From Telmatospirillum sp. J64-1 (GTDB lineage Bacteria > Pseudomonadota > Alphaproteobacteria > Rhodospirillales > Magnetospirillaceae), in assembly GCF_006980715.1 (NCBI RefSeq), contig NZ_SBHN01000025.1, positions 1-64,000 of the forward strand: 64,000 nucleotides of DNA, written 5' to 3'. Both the position numbers and the translations under genes were made by a program. How positions within the stretch are numbered: the first letter of the stretch is position 1; each line of letters begins with the position of its first letter. The notes under the pieces were generated by a model. That model worked only from the letters and a program-made list of their open reading frames with translations. It was not told where the DNA came from and searched no databases. Shown here in pieces: positions 26,910 to 35,185 of the stretch.

Positions 26910-26958
26910 ATTCGGGCCACGAAGGGGACACCCCCGGTCACAAGAACGTCTTTATCCG

Positions 26959-27900
26959 CTATTTCCCCCTGGCTGCAGGCGTTGACAAAGATGGCACTCG
27001 CAGGCTCGTCAAATAGACACCGGCAAGAACAATCGCCCCGCCAACGGCGTGATAAACCAGTATCTCTTCCCTAAGAACGAGCCATGACAGGGCAACGTTA
27101 TAAAGAGGAATGAGATAGAGAAGGATGACGGCCCGGCTGGGGCCGATTTCTGCCGTGATATAGGCATGAACGACGATCAGCAGGGCGCCGGAGACTACCC
27201 CCACCAGGGCGATGATCGCCATGCTCTGCATGTCGAATACATAGCTCTCTATGAAATTGTATTCATAGATCATGAAGGGGAAGGCGATGAGGCAGCCGGA
27301 CAAGGAAATGACGGAAGACCGCTCCACCACCGTCAACCGGCTGGGCCAGAACTTCAGAAGAACGGAATAGGCGGCCCATCCCAATGTCCCGGCGCCGACG
27401 ATCAGGTCCCCCTGGGTGAATTCCGCCCCCAGGAAAACCCCGAGATCGCCCTTCGAGACGATATAGAGCATCCCGCTCAGGCAGGCGAAAAGTCCGAGGA
27501 CCTGAAAAATGCTCAGGCGATTCCCGGTGAGGAAACGGTCGAAGATCAGGATCAGCGCCGGGGTGGTGGCATAGATCAGGCCGATATTGGCCGCCGTCGT
27601 CGTCTTCGCGCCCCAATAGGTCGCCACCCCGACGGTGAACATTCCCAGAAAAGCAAGCAGAACGATACTGCGGAACTCCTCCCGCAGGATCTCCGCCTTG
27701 CGATAGAAAATGCTGACGACGACCGGCGACAGGAGAAGAACGGCCAGCGCCCAGCGCCAGAAGGTCAGGGCCACGGGCGGAACGATGCCATCGGCCATGC
27801 GCGCGGCCACGTTGTTGGTGGCAAAGAAAACAGGAACGACGAGCAGCAGCAGATAGACAAGATGCGTCTTCTGGCGCTCCTGGCGAGGGTCCGTGCTCAC
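26959..27900 (-). CDS. EamA/DMT-family transporter
   Basis: 313-residue inner-membrane protein with two EamA repeats, about ten membrane segments, and the usual FxxNxxxAR start (FFATNNVAARMADGIVPP). Family members export or import metabolites; substrate unknown. Its start overlaps the GMC oxidoreductase stop by four bases, so it is the last gene of the TRAP/GMC operon and may handle an intermediate of the pathway. Confidence 0.88.
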   Translation of the reverse strand: MSTDPRQERQKTHLVYLLLLVVPVFFATNNVAARMADGIVPPVALTFWRWALAVLLLSPVVVSIFYRKAEILREEFRSIVLLAFLGMFTVGVATYWGAKTTTAANIGLIYATTPALILIFDRFLTGNRLSIFQVLGLFACLSGMLYIVSKGDLGVFLGAEFTQGDLIVGAGTLGWAAYSVLLKFWPSRLTVVERSSVISLSGCLIAFPFMIYEYNFIESYVFDMQSMAIIALVGVVSGALLIVVHAYITAEIGPSRAVILLYLIPLYNVALSWLVLREEILVYHAVGGAIVLAGVYLTSLRVPSLSTPAARGK

Positions 27901-29588
27901 GCCCTTCCCCTCCGGAGAAGATGCTCCGCAATTCGCTCGGCGACCATCACGGTCGCCAGATGCGTGTTTCCGCTCGGCACGTTCGGCATGATCGAAGCAT
28001 CCGCGACGGTAAGCCCCTCCAGGCCGATCATCCGCCCCTGGGGATCGACCACCGCTTCCGGATCATCGACCCGGCCCATGCGGCAGGTTCCCGTCACATG
28101 GTTCGTCGCCGTGACATTCTCGACGATGAAATCCGCCAGCTTCCTTTCGTCGTTCACGAAAGACTTCACGGGCGTCATGTCCGCGAAATGCGAGATGACC
28201 CGATGGGCAATGCCCGGAGACAGCCGCAGCAAGGCGGAGGCAAGCTGTCCCCGGATGGCATTGGCCCGGGAAAGCGCGTTGTAACGATTGAGCTTGGCGG
28301 CATTCGTCAGGACGAAGGCGTCGCCGCAGACCGAGCGCAACGCCGGATCGGCCAGCATCTCGGCCGAATGGCGGAAGCCGATCATCATCCTTTCCAGGTC
28401 ACGGGGATCGCTGAAGAAGTTGAAAGCGACGGAAATCTCCCTCTGCGGGTCCTTCGGGTCGAGCCGGACATCCCCACGCGAAGCCGGCCGCATCAGCACC
28501 GGCCCCACCATTGCCATGTGCCTGCCCAAGGCGTGCCAGACGAGATAGCTGCGGATATACATCCCCAGATCGCCCTCCGGCGTATCCGCAAGCCGCGAGG
28601 ACCAGCGCAGATAGGTCGAAGCAGGCGGGCGGCCGCGCCGCGCATCCCGGCCTTCACGGGTAAGCCAGGCGATGGCGGGCAGAAGAGGATGGTTTTGCAG
28701 GTTCCGCCCGACCCCTTCCCTCTCCAGGACGACATCCAGGCCGCAGGCCTTCAGCTGCTCGCCCGGGCCGATGCCGGAACGCAGCAGAAGCGCCGGGGAG
28801 AAGATGGCCCCGGCGGCCAGGACGGTATGACGGGCCTGGACCACGAGTTCCGTCCCGTCCTTGCGGCGGGCCACGGCGCCCCTCACCTGGTTCGCCTCAA
28901 CGATCAGTTTCCGGACATGGGCGTCGGTGACGACGGTCAAATTCGGTCTCGCCCGGGCCGCGCCGTCGAGATAGCAAAGCCCCGCCGATGCTCGCCGTGT
29001 TTCATGCCTGGAAATGGGCAGCACGCAATATCCGTCGCGGAAATCCGCGTTCATGTCGGCGATCAGTTCATGACCGCGGGCCGCCGCGATTCCCTCCATC
29101 GCCTGGGCCAGCGACGACCACTCCTCCCGCGTCTGGCGGCGGATGGGCAAAGGCCCATCCTGCCCGTGCATGTCGCCCCTGAAGTCGTGGTCCGTTTCTA
29201 TTTTCCTGAAATACGGCAGCACGCTCGACCAGGACCAACCGGCGGCGCCGGCCTTCTCCCAATCATCGTAATCCTGCGGCATTCCGCGCACGGCCCACAT
29301 GCCCATGATGGTGGACCCGCCGCCCAGGACGCGGCCCTGCTGGAAAGGAACCGCCGGGGAATTCTCGCGCTGCCGCCAATGCACCTTCAAACCGGGCCAG
29401 GTGTAATCCGGGTTGAAAGTCGATAAAGGGAAGATGTCCGCGATGTCCTGCGGAACCCGGTCCGGGTCCACATCACGCCCCGCCTCGAGCAGGATGATCC
29501 TGGCGCTGGAACTCTCGGACAGGCGGGCAGCCAGGACAGAGCCCGCCGCACCACCGCCGATGATCAAGTAATCGCATTCCAACATCAT
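27897..29588 (-). CDS. GMC-family FAD oxidoreductase
   Basis: 563 residues, choline-dehydrogenase-like. The N-terminal FAD motif is DYLIIGGGAAGSVLAARLSE with LLEAG after it. GMC signatures GRVLGGGSTIMGMWAVRG and GAIFSPALLLRSGIG follow, and the catalytic His-Asn pair is in TATNHVTGTCRMG and VPSGNTHLATVM. Such enzymes oxidise alcohol groups of sugars, polyols or sugar acids. It sits between dctM and the EamA gene in one operon, which suggests it oxidises the imported compound, but the substrate is unknown. Confidence 0.9.
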   Translation of the reverse strand: MMLECDYLIIGGGAAGSVLAARLSESSSARIILLEAGRDVDPDRVPQDIADIFPLSTFNPDYTWPGLKVHWRQRENSPAVPFQQGRVLGGGSTIMGMWAVRGMPQDYDDWEKAGAAGWSWSSVLPYFRKIETDHDFRGDMHGQDGPLPIRRQTREEWSSLAQAMEGIAAARGHELIADMNADFRDGYCVLPISRHETRRASAGLCYLDGAARARPNLTVVTDAHVRKLIVEANQVRGAVARRKDGTELVVQARHTVLAAGAIFSPALLLRSGIGPGEQLKACGLDVVLEREGVGRNLQNHPLLPAIAWLTREGRDARRGRPPASTYLRWSSRLADTPEGDLGMYIRSYLVWHALGRHMAMVGPVLMRPASRGDVRLDPKDPQREISVAFNFFSDPRDLERMMIGFRHSAEMLADPALRSVCGDAFVLTNAAKLNRYNALSRANAIRGQLASALLRLSPGIAHRVISHFADMTPVKSFVNDERKLADFIVENVTATNHVTGTCRMGRVDDPEAVVDPQGRMIGLEGLTVADASIMPNVPSGNTHLATVMVAERIAEHLLRRGRA

Positions 29589-29678
29589 TCACCACTCGTT
29601 CGGAACACCGCAGTCGGATCGGAAAACCTCGGGGGAGCCGCCGCAGCCGCCCTTCATGAAAGCGGCTACGGCGCAACG

Positions 29679-30980
29679 TCATGGCAACATCTGATTTGGT
29701 AACCACAGGGCCAGTTCAGGGAAGCCGATGACAAGGAAGGCGGCGAGAAGGATCAGCAGGCAGAAGGGGATCGTTCCGCGGATCACGCTGCCCAGCTTGC
29801 CTTCCCAGATGCTTTGGATGATGAAGATGTTGATCCCCATCGGCGGCGTGATCTGCGCCAGCTCGACGAACAGGACGACCACGACGCCGAACAGAAGCGG
29901 ATCGATGTCGTAATGGCCCAGCATCGGGTAGAGCAGCGGGACCATGATGACGATGATCCCAAGGCTTTCGATCAGGCAGCCAAGCAGCGTCAGCAGCAGG
30001 AAAACGCACAGGAAGAACTGCAAACGGGTGAGTTCGAGGCCGGTCACAAATTCGGTGATGTCTTCACCGATGCCGGAAAAGCTGACGGCGGCCGAGAAGA
30101 TGTAGGCGGCAAGCACCAGGAAGAGGATATTGCCGACGAAGATGATGGTGACGCGGGCCGCCTGCAGAAGCTTCGACCAAGTCAGGTTGCCGAAGACGAA
30201 GCCGATGATGATCGCCAGGCTGCAACCGATCGTCGCCGCTTCAGTGGTGGTGACGAAACCGCCATACAACAGGCCGATCGTGCCGCCGATCAACAGGATG
30301 AACGGAGCGACTTCTCCCAAGGCCTTGATGAACTCGGCCATCGACGCGATGCCCTTTTCCCGCGGGGCGGCGCTGGGAATGATCAGGGCATGCACGGCGA
30401 GATAGAGCATGAAGAGGCCGGTCAGCATCAGGCCCGGGATCAGGCCGGCCATGAACAGCTGGGGCACGGATGTCTGCGTGAAGGTGCCATAGATGATCAT
30501 GGCGATGCTGGGCGGGATGAGAATCCCCAGCGTCCCGCCCGCCGCGAGCGACCCGGCGGCAAGGGGCTGGCTGTAGTTGCGGGCCAGCAGCTGCGGCAGG
30601 GCGACACGCCCCAGGGACGCGGCCGTCGCGACGCTCGATCCACTGACCGAGGCGAACAGCGCGCTGCCGGCGATATTGGTTTGCAGAAGCCCCCCGGGAA
30701 GCGGCGCCACAAGCTTCGACAGGCCCTTGTAGATACGGCTGGACAGGCCGCTCGCTCCCAGGATCTCGGCCATGAAGATGAACAGGGGCACGGCAGTCAG
30801 CGTGAAGCTGTTCATGCTTCCCCAAGTAATGAAGCCAAGACTATTGAGAGCCGGCATTCCTCCCTGGAGATAGAGGTAAATCAGTCCTGGAATAGCGATC
30901 GCGATCGGCACCGACATCCCGATTATCAGCAGACCGAGAAAGCTCGAAAAAATAATAAGAATCTCGATTTCAGGACTCAT
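29679..30980 (-). CDS. dctM: TRAP transporter large permease (DctM)
   Basis: 433 residues, about 12 membrane segments. DctM landmarks are visible: SGSSVATAASLGRVALPQL, AAGGTLGILIPPSIAMIIYG and ITPPMGINIFIIQ. It is the channel subunit of a Na+-driven TRAP system for organic anions, here probably a sugar acid. It starts with GGGAG before ATG. Unusually, about 405 non-coding bases separate it from the small permease gene. Confidence 0.94.
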   Translation of the reverse strand: MSPEIEILIIFSSFLGLLIIGMSVPIAIAIPGLIYLYLQGGMPALNSLGFITWGSMNSFTLTAVPLFIFMAEILGASGLSSRIYKGLSKLVAPLPGGLLQTNIAGSALFASVSGSSVATAASLGRVALPQLLARNYSQPLAAGSLAAGGTLGILIPPSIAMIIYGTFTQTSVPQLFMAGLIPGLMLTGLFMLYLAVHALIIPSAAPREKGIASMAEFIKALGEVAPFILLIGGTIGLLYGGFVTTTEAATIGCSLAIIIGFVFGNLTWSKLLQAARVTIIFVGNILFLVLAAYIFSAAVSFSGIGEDITEFVTGLELTRLQFFLCVFLLLTLLGCLIESLGIIVIMVPLLYPMLGHYDIDPLLFGVVVVLFVELAQITPPMGINIFIIQSIWEGKLGSVIRGTIPFCLLILLAAFLVIGFPELALWLPNQMLP

Positions 30981-31385
30981 CCTACGCTCCCAAGAGAGTA
31001 TTCGTTAATTTGGCTCAAGTGGAAGAACCACCTGGGCGATAAGCCTCCCATGGCGAGATAGATCAGGGGGCTTAGGGGGTGGAGTTTCCTGCCTTCTTTC
31101 CGCACCGTTTCTGAAGCTGCCTGTCGGCATCGGACGGAAAGGCGGCGTTCACCAGCGCCGAATACAGTACCGGCCTTGTCGCAGGACGCATCTGCGGCTA
31201 CCGGATGAGGCCGCCTGGAAACGCAGGCGACGTCCAAAAGACGGGTTCAGGATCGCGTTCTCTGGGAAAGCCCGCATGCCCCTGGGGAAAATTTCGAGGT
31301 CATGCGGGCTTTCACCGGGGCCTGGACTGGAAGGCCCCGTCGATCATCGAGAACAAGACGCCCCTTCCTCCGGCACGCATCTTCT
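30981..31385. other. 405-base gap between dctQ and dctM with a 13-bp hairpin
   Basis: No convincing frame is found on either strand; short frames have no ribosome site and improbable composition. The region contains GAAAGCCCGCATG (31266-31278) and CATGCGGGCTTTC (31301-31313), exact reverse complements around 22 bases. On the minus strand the hairpin lies 73 bases after the dctQ stop, in a position to act as an attenuator or RNA-processing site within the operon. Confidence 0.6.
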
Positions 31386-31961
31386 TCAGGAAGAAGAGGA
31401 CATGCTGGCATTCTTCGGGTTCGGCTCGTCCTCGTCCTTCAGGCTGCACAGCCGGCGGATGTTGCAGACGACCGTGCCGACGATGGCGGCCGCGAAAGTC
31501 ACCAGCCCCAGCACCATGGGCAGTTGCGCCAGCCAGAGCGGCGTCCTCAGATGCGTGGGAGCGACATTCCCGGAATGGAAGGATGCCAGGCCGAAGCGCG
31601 TGAACACCCACAGCAGCAGAAGGACGAAGAACAAGGTCACGAGATCGAAGACGATCCGGGACAGCAGGCGGTTCTTCTGCGACAGGAGGTCCTGGAGAAT
31701 CTCGACCCTGTGGAAGCCGTTATTGGCCTGCGTCACGGCGAGACTGAAGAAGGCGAGCGCGGCCAGCATGTAGCCGCCGATTTCGTCGGCCACTTCAAAC
31801 GAGAAATTGAAGAAGGTGCGCGTGATGATGTCGCTGCCCACGATAACCAGTATGGCCAGGATCGCGATCTCGCTCAGATGACGACACACCCGCACGACGA
31901 TCCATTCTGAATTGGGATCTTGCGATCCCAATTCCGGATTTTCCACCGTTGGCGCCGCCAT
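31386..31961 (-). CDS. dctQ: TRAP transporter small permease (DctQ)
   Basis: 191 residues with four membrane segments, starting with a 30-residue cytoplasmic lead. The DctQ-type helices are ILAILVIVGSDIITRTFFNF and GGYMLAALAFFSLAVTQANN, with the H/R-rich FHRVEIL between segments. It ends with a short polar tail. It follows the dctP gene by two bases, so the two are translationally linked. Confidence 0.88.
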   Translation of the reverse strand: MAAPTVENPELGSQDPNSEWIVVRVCRHLSEIAILAILVIVGSDIITRTFFNFSFEVADEIGGYMLAALAFFSLAVTQANNGFHRVEILQDLLSQKNRLLSRIVFDLVTLFFVLLLLWVFTRFGLASFHSGNVAPTHLRTPLWLAQLPMVLGLVTFAAAIVGTVVCNIRRLCSLKDEDEPNPKNASMSSSS

Positions 31962-31963
31962 GG

Positions 31964-32953
31964 TCAGCGCCCCACCGCCTGCCGCACTTCAGCAAGCGCC
32001 TTCACGGCTTCCTCGCCATGCGAACGGGCCCATTCGTCCCAGTAAGGCTTCATCCGCCGGACGGCCTTCTCGAGTTCCTCGTCGCTCGGTGTGGTGATGG
32101 TCATACGCCCGGCATCGAGCTTCTCGATGATCTCGCGATCCTCGTTCAGCATCTTTTCCATGTTCCACTGGGCGACTTCCTGGGCGGCCGCGCGGACCTT
32201 CTCCTGGTTCTCGGGAGAGAGGCGGTTGAACGCGCTGGCATTGGCGATGATGTAGACGTTGTTGTAGTTGAGGCCCAACAGATAGCCGTGGGTCAGCATG
32301 TCCTGCCAAAGCTCGGCCCCGACGCTGCCGGTCAGGATCCCGTCCACCACGCCGCGGTCAAGCGCCGAGGGGACTTCGGAAGCGCCGATCGAGACCGAGC
32401 TGCCGCCGAACCGGCGGACGAATTCACCCTGCTCGGGCGAGGCGACACGCAGCCTCATGCCGCTGATGGCGCTGATCGAGGGGATTTCCTTGCGGGCCCA
32501 GACATACTGCATCGGATAGGCATAACCGGCGAGCAGCACGATGCCACGGTCGGCATAGGCCTTCTCGACATAGGGCTGCAGGACTTCGGAGGCCTTGCGG
32601 AACTCTTCCTCGGTCTGGATGAGGAAAGGCAGCTTGAGCAGCGCGCCGATCGGGACATTGCCCGTGAAGAAGAGATCGTCGCCCATCTGCACCACGTTCT
32701 GCGCAACGGCCGAAGTGATGTCGCTGGTCGAAATCTGCAGGGTTCCCGCCAGATGCAGGCGCACCCTCACCTCATTCTCGGTCTCTTCGGTGATCTTGTC
32801 GGCCAGCATCCGGGCGCCGACGCTGGTGGTGAATTGCGGCGCCGATTGGTGGGTGTAGAAAGACCACCTTTCCGCAGCGCCGGAAACCGCTGACACGGAC
32901 AGTGCGGCAACAAACGCAGCGCCGCCGACTGCATAACGCAGGCATCGGAACAT
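31964..32953 (-). CDS. dctP: TRAP transporter substrate-binding protein (DctP)
   Basis: About 329 residues. The start at 32953 (MFRCLRYAVGGAAFVAALSV) has GGGAGG seven bases upstream; two earlier in-frame starts lie inside or before that site. Residues 1-26 are a signal peptide ending SGA-AE. The conserved carboxylate-binding Arg of DctP proteins is in ISGMRLRVAS. It captures the substrate in the periplasm for DctQM. It is the first gene of the operon dctP-dctQ-dctM-GMC-EamA. Confidence 0.92.
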   Translation of the reverse strand: MFRCLRYAVGGAAFVAALSVSAVSGAAERWSFYTHQSAPQFTTSVGARMLADKITEETENEVRVRLHLAGTLQISTSDITSAVAQNVVQMGDDLFFTGNVPIGALLKLPFLIQTEEEFRKASEVLQPYVEKAYADRGIVLLAGYAYPMQYVWARKEIPSISAISGMRLRVASPEQGEFVRRFGGSSVSIGASEVPSALDRGVVDGILTGSVGAELWQDMLTHGYLLGLNYNNVYIIANASAFNRLSPENQEKVRAAAQEVAQWNMEKMLNEDREIIEKLDAGRMTITTPSDEELEKAVRRMKPYWDEWARSHGEEAVKALAEVRQAVGR

Positions 32954-33027
32954 AACCATTCCTCCCAAGCCGTCATTCGCTCGATTTTCGAGCCGTCTCT
33001 GTTTTTGTCATCAAGGACATGGCGGAC

Positions 33028-33073
33028 TATCATGCACGATCCACGATGTTGTCAAACAGAATCGTGCATGATA
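33028..33073. promoter_or_regulatory. Paired operator between dctP and the FAH-family gene
   Basis: TATCATGCACGAT (33028-33040) and ATCGTGCATGATA (33061-33073) are exact reverse complements, 20 bases apart. Each copy is itself nearly palindromic and matches the ATCGTGCACGAT site before kdgD. A partial third copy, TTGCATGAT, lies at 33081-33089. The arrangement suits cooperative binding by a dimeric FCD-GntR regulator controlling both divergent units. Confidence 0.7.
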
Positions 33074-33161
33074 TAGGGTATTGCATGATGTCACGAAGGC
33101 ACGAAAGTCCGGATTTCCTTGGCTTTCCGGGGAATCAGAGACAGCGATTGAGGAGGCGAAA

Positions 33162-34001
33162 ATGAGGCTGCTGCGATTTGGAACACCTGGCGCAGAGGCT
33201 CCCGGCATCCTGGATATGTCGAACCGGATCCGCGACCTGTCCTCCGTCATCCCCGACCTGAATGGGGAGGCGCTGTCCGAGGCCTCGCTGTCGAGAATCC
33301 GCGCGATCGACCCGGAGACCCTGCCCCTCGCCTCGCCGGATGTGCGCATCGGGCCGTGCGTGGCCGGGATATCCAAAATCATCGGCGTGGGCATGAACTA
33401 TTCCGACCATGCCGAGGAAATAAACGCCCCCCTGCCCAAGCACCCCATTCTGTTCTCGAAGCCGCCGAGTTCCATCTGCGGCCCGTATGACGACATATTG
33501 CGCCCCAAAGGTTCAGAAAAGCTTGACTGGGAAGTTGAGCTTGCGGTTGTAATTGGCAGGACCGCTGCGAACGTGACACGAGAAGCGAGCATGGATCATG
33601 TGGCGGGCTTCTGCCTCTTCAACGACATCACGGAACGGGGATGGATCGAGGCCTCGGGCCAGATGATCAACGGCAAAAGCGCCGACACCTTCTCGCCCCT
33701 CGGGCCATGGCTCGTCACCCCCGACGAAATTCCGGACGTGAAGAATCTGGAACTTTTCCTGGAGGTTAACGGGGAAAGAAGGCAGCGGGGCAACACGCGG
33801 ACGATGATCTTTGATATTCCGACGCTGATCAGCCATATCAGCGGCCTGATGACCCTTCAGCCGGGAGACGTCATCACGACCGGCACGCCTCCGGGCGTCG
33901 GTATGAGGATGAACCCGCCCTGTTACCTGCAGCCCGGCGACAAGATGCGCCTCGGCATCGCGGGCCTAGGGGAACAATCCCAGGCTGTATGCCAGCGGTA
34001 A
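33162..34001 (+). CDS. Fumarylacetoacetate hydrolase-family protein
   Basis: 279 residues from MRLLRFGTPGAEAPG; start chosen by GAGGAGG eight bases upstream. The FAH fold is marked by ILFSKPPSSICGP, KLDWEVELAVVIG (metal Glu residues), FCLFNDITERGW, GKSADTFSPLGPWLVT and TGTPPGVGM. Family members are hydratases, hydrolases or decarboxylases of 2-oxo acids, and some act on 2-keto-3-deoxy sugar acids. It is divergent from the TRAP operon and shares the paired operator, so a role in the same pathway is likely; the reaction is unknown. Confidence 0.88.
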   Translation: MRLLRFGTPGAEAPGILDMSNRIRDLSSVIPDLNGEALSEASLSRIRAIDPETLPLASPDVRIGPCVAGISKIIGVGMNYSDHAEEINAPLPKHPILFSKPPSSICGPYDDILRPKGSEKLDWEVELAVVIGRTAANVTREASMDHVAGFCLFNDITERGWIEASGQMINGKSADTFSPLGPWLVTPDEIPDVKNLELFLEVNGERRQRGNTRTMIFDIPTLISHISGLMTLQPGDVITTGTPPGVGMRMNPPCYLQPGDKMRLGIAGLGEQSQAVCQR

Positions 34002-34157
34002 CGGAGGGGCTGGCCCCTGTTTTTCCGGGACCAGCCGCACTCCCTCCCCTTTTCTTGAGATGAACGAATAACCTTTTTTCTAGTACGCCCTTAATATTGA
34101 CTCTCTACAGCCGAGAATATCTTTCACGGGACATCCTGCTTCATGACTGGAGGGCAT

Positions 34158-34946
34158 ATGCGCAAACCAACCGCGCGGTCACAAGCCGCGGAGGTTCAAC
34201 CAAGAACCGGCAGCCGGTCCACCGGCGGTTCCGTGAGAGGATTGGTCAAGACCACGCTGACAGAGCGGACCTATGAAGCCCTGAAAGAGCGTATCCTGGA
34301 CCAGCGCCTCGCAGCGGGCGCCCGGCTGAACATCGATGCCCTGTCCCGGGAATTGAACGTCAGTTCCTCGCCAATCCGCGAGGCCCTGGTGCGGCTGGAA
34401 ACAGAGCGACTCGTCATCTCCGAGCTTTACGCAGGCTATTCGGTGGCCCCGCAGCCGACGACCGAATATCTGCACGATCTGCTGGATTTCCGCATCCAGA
34501 TCGAAGGCTATTGCGCCCGCATCGGAGCCCAGGCCAAGCGGAAATCCACGATCAACGAGCTTCGCCGCGCCCTTGAAAAAATGGGGCAGAGCCCGAAGAT
34601 CGGCACGAAATACAAGGAGTATCAGAAACTTGTCCATGCCGACGGCAAGTTCCACGAGATCATCGTGAACAGCGCGAACAATCAGGTCTGCTCGGATATA
34701 TACGCCTCTCTCAATCCGATCATGCTGCAGTCGAGGCTGTACCACGACACCGAAAGCAACGAGGCGCGCCTGAAGGCGGTCCTCGACGAACACCGCCGTA
34801 TCCTGGCCGCCTTCGAGAATGGCGACGGCGCCGAAGCCGAAGCCGCCGTCCGCGCCCATCTCGAAGGGGGACGGAAACGTCTGCTTGATGGCGGAACGAA
34901 GAAGACCGCCGCTCCCGCCCTCCGCAAGGTGAGCGCGGGAAGCTGA
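34158..34946 (+). CDS. GntR-family (FCD) transcriptional regulator
   Basis: 262 residues. Start at 34158 preferred because GGAGG lies upstream, while the ATG at 34143 has no site. Residues 20-90 are the winged helix (LKERILDQRLAAGARLNIDA, LSRELNVSSSPIREALVRLE). An FCD ligand-binding domain follows, with DFRIQIEGYCARI, the metal-site HADGKFHEIIV and the late His in LDEHRRILAAF. It is the obvious candidate regulator of the surrounding sugar-acid genes through the ATCGTGCAYGAT sites; no such site is seen before its own gene. Confidence 0.9.
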   Translation: MRKPTARSQAAEVQPRTGSRSTGGSVRGLVKTTLTERTYEALKERILDQRLAAGARLNIDALSRELNVSSSPIREALVRLETERLVISELYAGYSVAPQPTTEYLHDLLDFRIQIEGYCARIGAQAKRKSTINELRRALEKMGQSPKIGTKYKEYQKLVHADGKFHEIIVNSANNQVCSDIYASLNPIMLQSRLYHDTESNEARLKAVLDEHRRILAAFENGDGAEAEAAVRAHLEGGRKRLLDGGTKKTAAPALRKVSAGS

Positions 34947-35185
34947 TCGCCTCGTGACGCCCGTACCGAACGAAGGCCTCCGGGACTGGGGCCTGCGTTC
35001 CGGGCCCCGTCCCGGCCGACGGGGATAAGAAAAAGCTGTCACGCAAGGTTATCTTTCATTTCTTCATTTTCACCCCGATTACTTTTGACTTCAGCCCCTA
35101 AGAGAACGGCAAGGGCTTCCGAGGCCGCAGCAGTCCTCGGCCAGATATTCCGGCCCGCAGAAAAACGACCTAGAAGGAGGATGCT

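Noticed and set aside
30981-31237. 86-codon minus-strand frame between dctQ and dctM as a gene
   Set aside because: It has no good ribosome site, no sensible composition and is far from the usual TRAP gene set; treated as non-coding.
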